Positions 57,791 through 64,000 of a stretch of DNA of 64,000 nt are shown in pieces. The stretch lies in NCBI GenBank assembly GCA_032622095.1, contig CP136068.1, positions 5,743,314 to 5,807,313 on the forward strand, written 5' to 3'. How positions within the stretch are numbered: position 1 is the first letter of the stretch; the number at the start of each line of letters is the position of its first letter. The position numbers were made by a program, and so were the translations under genes. Source of the DNA: Siphonodentalium dalli (Eukaryota > Mollusca > Scaphopoda > Gadilida > Siphonodentaliidae). Under the pieces are notes generated by a model, which had not been told where the DNA came from, did not search any database, and saw only the letters and a program-made list of their open reading frames with translations.

Positions 57791-59574
57791 TCTTCTGAAA
57801 TTTGAACCATGTACCAAATATCAATAGATATTATGTCGATTGGTACGATACAAGCACACATTTCGATTGGTACGATACAAGCACACATTTCTGAAATGCC
57901 GCCATCCAGAAGTTTCATCAATAACTGTAGCGAAACTATGCCATCAAGTATAAACTCAACTAATCAATCAGTTCAAACTGTACCTGAAACAGCAGTCAAT
58001 AAGCCTATTTCGATTAAAGGCACGATAAGCAACAAATCAGCTTCTTCATGAAGCAACCACCCACATTCAAACTGTATTATGCTCATATAACCTCTCATAA
58101 TGTCTAAAATTACTATATAGCCCTATACTTAATATATGTCAGTAAACAAGTCATTACTATGTAGCCCTATACTTAATATATTTCAGTAAACAAGTCATTA
58201 CTATATCGACAGTACAATCTCATTTAAATGGACAGCCCGTAATTATAATCAAACAAATTATTTGCATTTACACACAAATATAGCCATATACAGGAAACAC
58301 TGCTCTAATCGTCAAATGATGCACACACAAAGTGTCAACCGATCATCACTGAGGACTTAGATAATCTTACTGAAATCAGAAGACATTCAAGCAAATTCCT
58401 GAAATAAACACGCTCGATACAGTAGTATTAATTATAAATAAATTAATAACTAACGATAATTAATATTCGAGAACGGCGCTAAACCAACCTTTGTCAAGAT
58501 AATTCCAGTATTTCCATAATTTTGCGAATTCTAAAAACAGTAGTGACTGAAAACTAAACTGATTGAAACAGCGACATCCCAGGTCATTCGAACCGACCCC
58601 ACATTTTCACCAATCAGACAATCTACTTCATATTCAGCAGTGTCAAACAAAGTCGTCGATAATAAACCCAATTATGCTTTTAATAAGTCTAACATTAAAT
58701 ATATACAATCAAGGAAATCCATTTCAACCTTCAATCCCCACATTTCATCAATTAGCGACACCTAGCCATGTGACAGAACTCAAAGACAAGTTAATCCCGA
58801 CAACCAGGTGATACGCCCAACCAGATGGGCACCACAGCATTATCAAATATACTCTTAATTAGTCGTATATTGATAGTACAGTACGCAGTACCTCGAGACC
58901 GTTGGTGCAGATACGACTATTAATTGATTATGGAAAACAAAGACAGTAGTATAGATATATGACACGCCAAATGTTACATGTAAACGCGATGTGCACCCCA
59001 TTAACACGTTTTGTGTGAGTCGAACATTACGACATATATCAGATCTAACCAAAATTAGGGTATATGCACAGCACAATCTATAGTTTAGCGAAAATTAAAT
59101 ATTGCTTTACCCATTCCCGGTTTAATTCAGACTTCATTTGAAGCAGACACCGGAGAAACATAATATAACTTCCGCCTGATCAACGGATTTAAATGTTTAT
59201 AAGTTGAACAAAAATTTTAAAGTTGTTTTAAGCGGCAATGTATTACATGAGCCAATGACAAGCCAATAACCACAAGAGATTACTCAATATACTTTATCAA
59301 TGTTCATGTCTTATTCAATTCGTATAAGTCATTATTGTTGAAAATATTCATATTGCATACCAGTATTTATGTATCTTATTTCAGTTTTGATACCTTGTAT
59401 GTGTTCACTTATCGTTGTTTCATGCCGCCATCATCAAATCATTTCTATCAAGAATCACGCCATTTTAGTAAATCAGCTTAGGATTTCAATAATCACAGTA
59501 ATGTAACCCAATGATGGACTATATAATGCCCAATTTCAATCCACTCTTCCACTCTACTGGAAAAAAATTGTAAC
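57791..59574. other. Stretch with two small tandem duplications, no supported gene
   Basis: A 27-bp unit (TCGATTGGTACGATACAAGC plus ACACATT) is doubled at about 57836-57889. A 44-bp unit (TAGCCCTATACTTAATATAT core) is doubled at about 58106-58195. ORFs at 57809-58051 and 58563-58811 have no motifs. Untranslated exons or the promoter of the minus-strand gene could lie here, but nothing in the sequence fixes them. Confidence 0.4.
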
Positions 59575-59583
59575 TTCGGCCGG

Positions 59584-60954
59584 TAGTCCAAGTCTTCTTG
59601 TACTAAAACCAGCTAAGATATTGGGATGGCGATGCTGGTGTTTAGTCCAAGCCCGCTTGTATACCAATCCTATCACACGGGTTACGCCCACGATCTGTGG
59701 CGGGAATTTGTGGTGTATTTTACTCGATTTACCTAGCAAATCAATACATGATGCTATATACATCGGAAAGGCTTACATCTTATGGTCATAATGGTGTATA
59801 ATAATCTAACTTTAATGTTAAATTACACATAGAATATTCCGGTTAATTGCCACAAACATCGATTTGTTTCTCTGTTTGTTTACGTTTTAACCGAAAGCCG
59901 AAGTGGTCCGAATAAGTTCGGCATAATCCGCTGTTTGTTCTGGGAATTCTACTTTCCGTTTCTATATATAGCGCGGGTTTTCCGAACAAAAATGGCGAAA
60001 ACCGATCGCCCGAAAGCCCAGTTTTCTATGTGCTTTCAGAACAATTCCCGCACTAAAAACTTAATGACATAATGGAGGATCAGAACGGTAGTTTTGTTGA
60101 CAATTTTCGCAAGCAACTTGTCAAAATTGGAGCAAATTAGAACTCTTGTGTCTGACTTGCCATGCGTGTGATGTGCATTTTGACATCTGTGTTGATAAAA
60201 TAATCGGAGAACCGAATCACACAGTTTCGAAATATAGTTCTTCCGTTTTAGTGGGACTTTTCAAACTTAAGGTTCAAAATTTATACAAATTTTATTTGAT
60301 TTTTTTGTGTGCTTAACAAGAGCAGTACCGGTATATTGCCCCGTTCGCTTAGTATATATCTTAATTTCGCGGAAGTCCACCAAATATGGGTGAAATGTAG
60401 CACCATATAAGGCATATTATTTATTCTAATGCTCGTTGTGTTTACACTGTTTTAAACGTTGAGAGGGTTGTAATTCTGGTAATTTATTTAGTGTATTACA
60501 TTTATATCTCCAATGTTTAATTAATCTATTTATTATTTTATTTATTGACACACATAATTACGATTACAATGGAGAATTCATCGTAATTTGCGTTGTTGTC
60601 CAAAATCTACGGAATATTTTCAACGGAAAATGCCGAACACAGTTCGCGAGGTCAACCGAGTTCGCATACTTTTAAAAAATTGTAAACATTGAGGTAAATG
60701 TCTCTTTTCGCATTAAATTACCGTTTTAAATTCACAACTGATGTGGGTTTCAGATAAAATAGCATGTCTTCTGCGGAAAATATCTGTTTATTGTCGCAAT
60801 TGTGATATTTTATTTCATATAATTGTGGTTTTATTTGAGCGGGTCACTAACGCTTAAGCCGTGTCATAAGCGAGCATATAGGGCGGTCTTGGACTAAACA
60901 CAGCAACGCCATCCCAATATCTTAGCTGGTTTTAGTACAAGAAGACTTGGACTA
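59584..60954. mobile_element. Mutator-type MITE with ~72-bp TIRs
   Basis: The 9-bp target duplication TTCGGCCGG lies on both sides (59575-59583 and 60955-60963). Ends TAGTCCAAGTCTTCTTGTAC are identical at both termini, and the inverted match runs about 72 bp with two mismatches and one indel. Nine-base duplication with long TIRs points to MULEs. No transposase ORF in 1371 bp. Confidence 0.9.
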
Positions 60955-60963
60955 TTCGGCCGG

Positions 60964-61582
60964 GTGCAAATTTTTTTAAATGAGGGGAGGAGTAGTGATA
61001 CATAATATACGCCCACCTACATGTACCAGTAACATCCTTGATGCACGGAAGAAAGGCATTCCTTAGACTTACTAATTACATTCCCTGCATGCACTTTAAC
61101 CCAAGAGGTCGGTTGCAGTGCCTCATCACGTAACATTAATTAGCCTGCTTCTGACGTCTCCTTTGTCCAATCTGGTATGCCGTAACCTTTCTCTAACCTG
61201 TCTTTGTCTGTGGGAGTCAACGAGTCATTAGCGAAGAGAAGTCATGAGTCTCCATATATATGTTACAATACTTGTCACATGTTAATACATATATGATGTA
61301 TCAAATAAAGAAATCATCATGATCTACTCTTCACTCATCACCTACCCCTAGATCATCACATTGGCCCAGGTCGTTGGCATACGCCATTATGTAACAGAGC
61401 AGTGGGTTGTCAACTTTGAAATTTTCAACTGCATGGACCTGATCGCCCCACCCCAGTCTGCTCCCTCCAAACTGAAGCAAACACACTCCCAATGAAGCAA
61501 ACACACTCCCAAGTTCGTAAAATTCCTTTGCACATGTTGGAATTTTACAACTGATACCTCAAGATTTCCTAACTGTTGCAAA
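60964..61582. other. Stretch without a supported gene
   Basis: A 22-bp tandem duplication (TGAAGCAAACACACTCCCAA) sits at about 61472-61515. No exon or element seen. Confidence 0.4.
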
Positions 61583-61590
61583 GTTCCAAC

Positions 61591-63498
61591 TAGAGCTGAA
61601 ACGGACAGCCGGATAACCGGTTAGCATCCTGATACCGACGTAACCGGTTAGAAAAAAATGAACTGGATGAAACCGCATCCCGCTCTGTCAGTTGAATGTG
61701 AACGTGAATAATGCCATGGTACCCTCAAAATATTAAGATGGAAGTGTCAATGACACTGTAGCTCAACTTAGGTAGGGGAATAATTTAATGGTTGACAGTA
61801 AATGGAGGAATTAATAAGACAAAATGTAAATGCGAAGAGAAACCAATACCCACAAAATGATTCGTTCCCATCTACATGTCAATATCAACATTCATGACAA
61901 GTTTCATAATGATCGGATCAGGGATGTGGTCTGTAGGGTGTGCCAAAGGATTTAGTGATGCAAAGAGTAAATTCTAAAATGGCCACCAGCGGCCATGTTT
62001 TTTTGCCGAATGACCCCAAAATGACTCGTTCCCATCTACATGTCAATGTCAACATCCATGACAAATTTCATGAAGATCAAACAAACAGATCGGTCTATAG
62101 CCCATGCTAATGGATTTTGTAGAAATATTTAGTCATACAAAGAGTAAAATTCAAAATGGCCATTGGTACCATATTTTTTAGCTGAATGACCCCATAATGA
62201 CTTGTTCCCATCAAGTGGTCACCCCGATGATCCATATGAAGTTTGGTGATGATCAGATCAGGGATGTGGTATGTAGGGTGTGGCAAAGTATTTAGTAATG
62301 CAAAGAGTAAAATCCAATATGGCTGTCGGCGGCCATGTTTTTTGGCCAAATGACCCCAAAATGACTCATTCCCATCTAAAGATCGCCCCGATGATCCATA
62401 TGAAGTTTGGTGATGATCGGATCAGAGATGTGGTCTGTAGGATGTGTCAAAGGATTTAGTGATGCAAAGAGTAAAATCATGATGGTGGCCATCTACATGT
62501 CAATGTCAACATTCATGATAAATTTCATAAAGATCAGACCAAAGATACGACCTGTAGCCCACGCCAAAGGAAATTGTTGACGGACACACGCACACACGGA
62601 CGACGGACGCCAAGCCATGGCAATAGCTAAAACTTACAATGTAAGTTGAGCTAATAAATGATGCAAAAGTAATTCTAACCCCTGTGCCACTGATAGTAGC
62701 GTGCAATGCAGCATTAATTGGTGCACGCGGATGTTTCAGACACTGAGTAGCGTGTCGGCCACCTTCAATCAATTCCGGCCTTTGAAGTTTTCTCTGATCT
62801 TCCGACGAGAGCACATGGGCAGTCACAGTGTATCCAGGCTGGATAGTTCAAAGTAATGACGTCACTGAATCGGTGAATCTGTCATCTGATTGACACCCCT
62901 CAGACTCGGTATTATTTCATATTGAAATTTGAAAAGTTAACATGGCTATCGATAGTTAGTGTCCGCGATCATGATACCGACGAATAGTTGGAATACTGAA
63001 TAGGACTGTGAGTCTGTGACCTAACTGACCTTCCTTTTTGTTCTATAGTTATTATAGTTATTACTGCCTTGTCTTTATATAGAATTCGTTGGAGGATATA
63101 CCGATGATGATAATGATATATTACAAATCTTTAATGTATAGTTTTGTTACTCGTTTTACCCATACTATTGTTACTCATTTTACAAATGCCCAAACATTTG
63201 CTGATCACGGCAAATAAGCGATCCCCCTGCCATTCACACATTTCACTTGCTCATTCCCGTGACATCACGAGAGTCATTAAAAGAATAGTGAATGCGTGTT
63301 TTTGAATATCGTTAAATGCCGTGAATAAGGTCTTTTTTTCAGCTGCTATTTCTCACCTAGGTTTGTCCCTGGAGCATGGCATAATGTCGACATAAGTAGT
63401 TTGAGAGAAGTCCGCTAGACATTAGCGGTTAACCGGTTAAAATCCGGCTAACCCCAATGTTAACCGGTTAGAAGAATGGGTTAACCGTTTCAGCTCTA
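61591..63498. mobile_element. hAT element with TAGAG ends and CCGGTTA repeats
   Basis: Flanked by the 8-bp duplication GTTCCAAC (61583-61590 and 63499-63506). Ends are TAGAGCTGAAACGG at both sides, with subterminal AACCGGTTA palindromes (61615-61650 and 63425-63475). TAGAG-type ends and 8-bp duplication are diagnostic of hAT. A complete family A element occupies about half of its interior. An ORF at 62506-62826 on the minus strand is uncharacterised and overlaps the family A end. Confidence 0.9.
61738..62653 (+). mobile_element. Complete family A tandem-core element
   Basis: This is the only copy in the window with both ends. The 5' end carries the hairpin AGTGTCAATGACACT and TGTAGCTCAACTTA. 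Four to five core units follow, then GACGGACACACGCACACACG and the 3' hairpin CTTACAATGTAAG running into TTGAGCTA. The 5' TAGCTCAACTTA and 3' TAAGTTGAGCTA are exact reverse complements. The plan matches the pearl elements described in oysters, later linked to Helentrons. No protein is encoded. Confidence 0.85.
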
Positions 63499-63669
63499 GT
63501 TCCAACCTGACATGCCCCCCCCCCCCTTTTTAATCATGGCCCACAATCAAACAAATTTTGATCCCAACTCTCCATAGGTCATATTGTAACACCCTCAGGG
63601 TAGCGGGGTAATGTCGCAATAGCTATACTCGTCCTTGACCTCGATAAATGGTATACTCGAACTCAAATC

Positions 63670-64000
63670 AGTCCTTCGATTTTGAGGCGCGCAATTGCGC
63701 TTACGCGCCTTGGCGCGCGCGGATCTAAAAACCAGCGAGTTATTAAATGCGTACGCCGAAAATTTCAAATGCGCGCCTCGGAAATTGCAACCAGTGAACG
63801 AGATTTTAACAAACAACACAGCAATGGTTAAACGCTGACAAGACTATTCACCATGTATCTTTCTCAGCAGCGATGACGTTGATTACGAACCTGGTAACAA
63901 AGATCAAAGCAGCGTCTTTCGCACTCAATGATTGGGGTGACACCTCATCACAACTGCTGCACGTGCGAGTTCCCGCAAAAAGCGTGTCAATTCATTGGCG
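63670..64000 (+). mobile_element. CAGTCC-ended transposon, copy 2, cut by the window end
   Basis: It starts CAGTCCTTCGATTTTGAGGC, identical to the right end of copy 1, and follows it as its reverse complement through TTAATAACTCGC-type, ATTTTAACAAACA and CACGTGCGAGTTCCCGC phrases. The ORF start at 63825 carries a CGA-to-TGA change (a CpG-type mutation) relative to copy 1. The other end lies beyond the window. Confidence 0.8.

Noticed and set aside
62506-62826. 106-codon minus-strand ORF as a hAT transposase fragment
   Set aside because: It runs from hAT interior into the family A 3' end. No transposase motif recognised in 'QRKLQRPELIEGG' or its surroundings.

Overview
The window looks like eukaryotic, probably molluscan and most likely bivalve, nuclear DNA. 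It is AT-rich, has one 100-N scaffold gap, and is dominated by nested transposons and tandem repeats. Coding sequence is sparse and split by consensus GT-AG introns. Non-autonomous elements built from ~130-175 bp core repeats plus an ACGG-like microsatellite and a terminal hairpin resemble the pearl/Helentron elements described in bivalves. The taxon is an inference; nothing in the window names a species.

One real host gene runs leftward on the minus strand across at least 11-57 kb. The first coding exon (ATG at 56798) ends at 56658. It is followed by a Glu/Lys-rich exon (41266-41140), two alternative exons (40916-40753 and 35109-35048, the latter readable through to a stop at 34850), a short exon with an ITIM-like tyrosine motif (30939-30856), a 525-bp exon (25804-25280) and a 133-bp exon (11373-11241). 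The last two encode an alpha-helical ARM/HEAT-like segment. Reading phases agree across all junctions if the two alternative exons exclude each other. The gene continues beyond position 1, so its C-terminus and function are unknown.

Region by region: 0.8-1.7 kb holds retroelement fragments (SGNH esterase on minus, EEP endonuclease on plus, cut by the gap). 4.7-8.3 kb is a decayed Ty3/Gypsy-type element split by a tandem-core element. 8.5-13.9 kb carries three hairpin-ended tandem-core families, one holding a TIR transposon that itself holds a piggyBac-type MITE. 14.5-19.9 kb is a ~350-bp repeat family invaded by a 3-bp-TSD element, an unclassified CAGTCC-ended transposon and a tRNA-derived SINE. 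20.4-22.5 kb is a head-to-tail run of Helitron-type elements. 23.8-30.8 kb is intron with tandem-core repeats. 31.2-33.8 kb is a 2.6-kb TIR element rich in the palindrome ACCGCGGT. 36-39 kb is an inverted-arm fold-back element.

In the right half, 42.4-43.7 kb is a 48-bp minisatellite that encodes a 16-residue repeat but whose inner units carry a shared in-frame stop. 44.4-46.7 kb is tandem-core family A with a hAT MITE. 46.8-50.7 kb is a 42-bp minisatellite interrupted by a second ACCGCGGT element and by a hAT element with a BED zinc finger. 53.2-56.0 kb is the second 3-bp-TSD element, carrying an open 5'-truncated LINE reverse transcriptase. 59.6-61.0 kb is a Mutator-type MITE with 9-bp TSD, 61.6-63.5 kb a hAT element with a complete family A element nested inside, and the window ends in a second CAGTCC-type copy.
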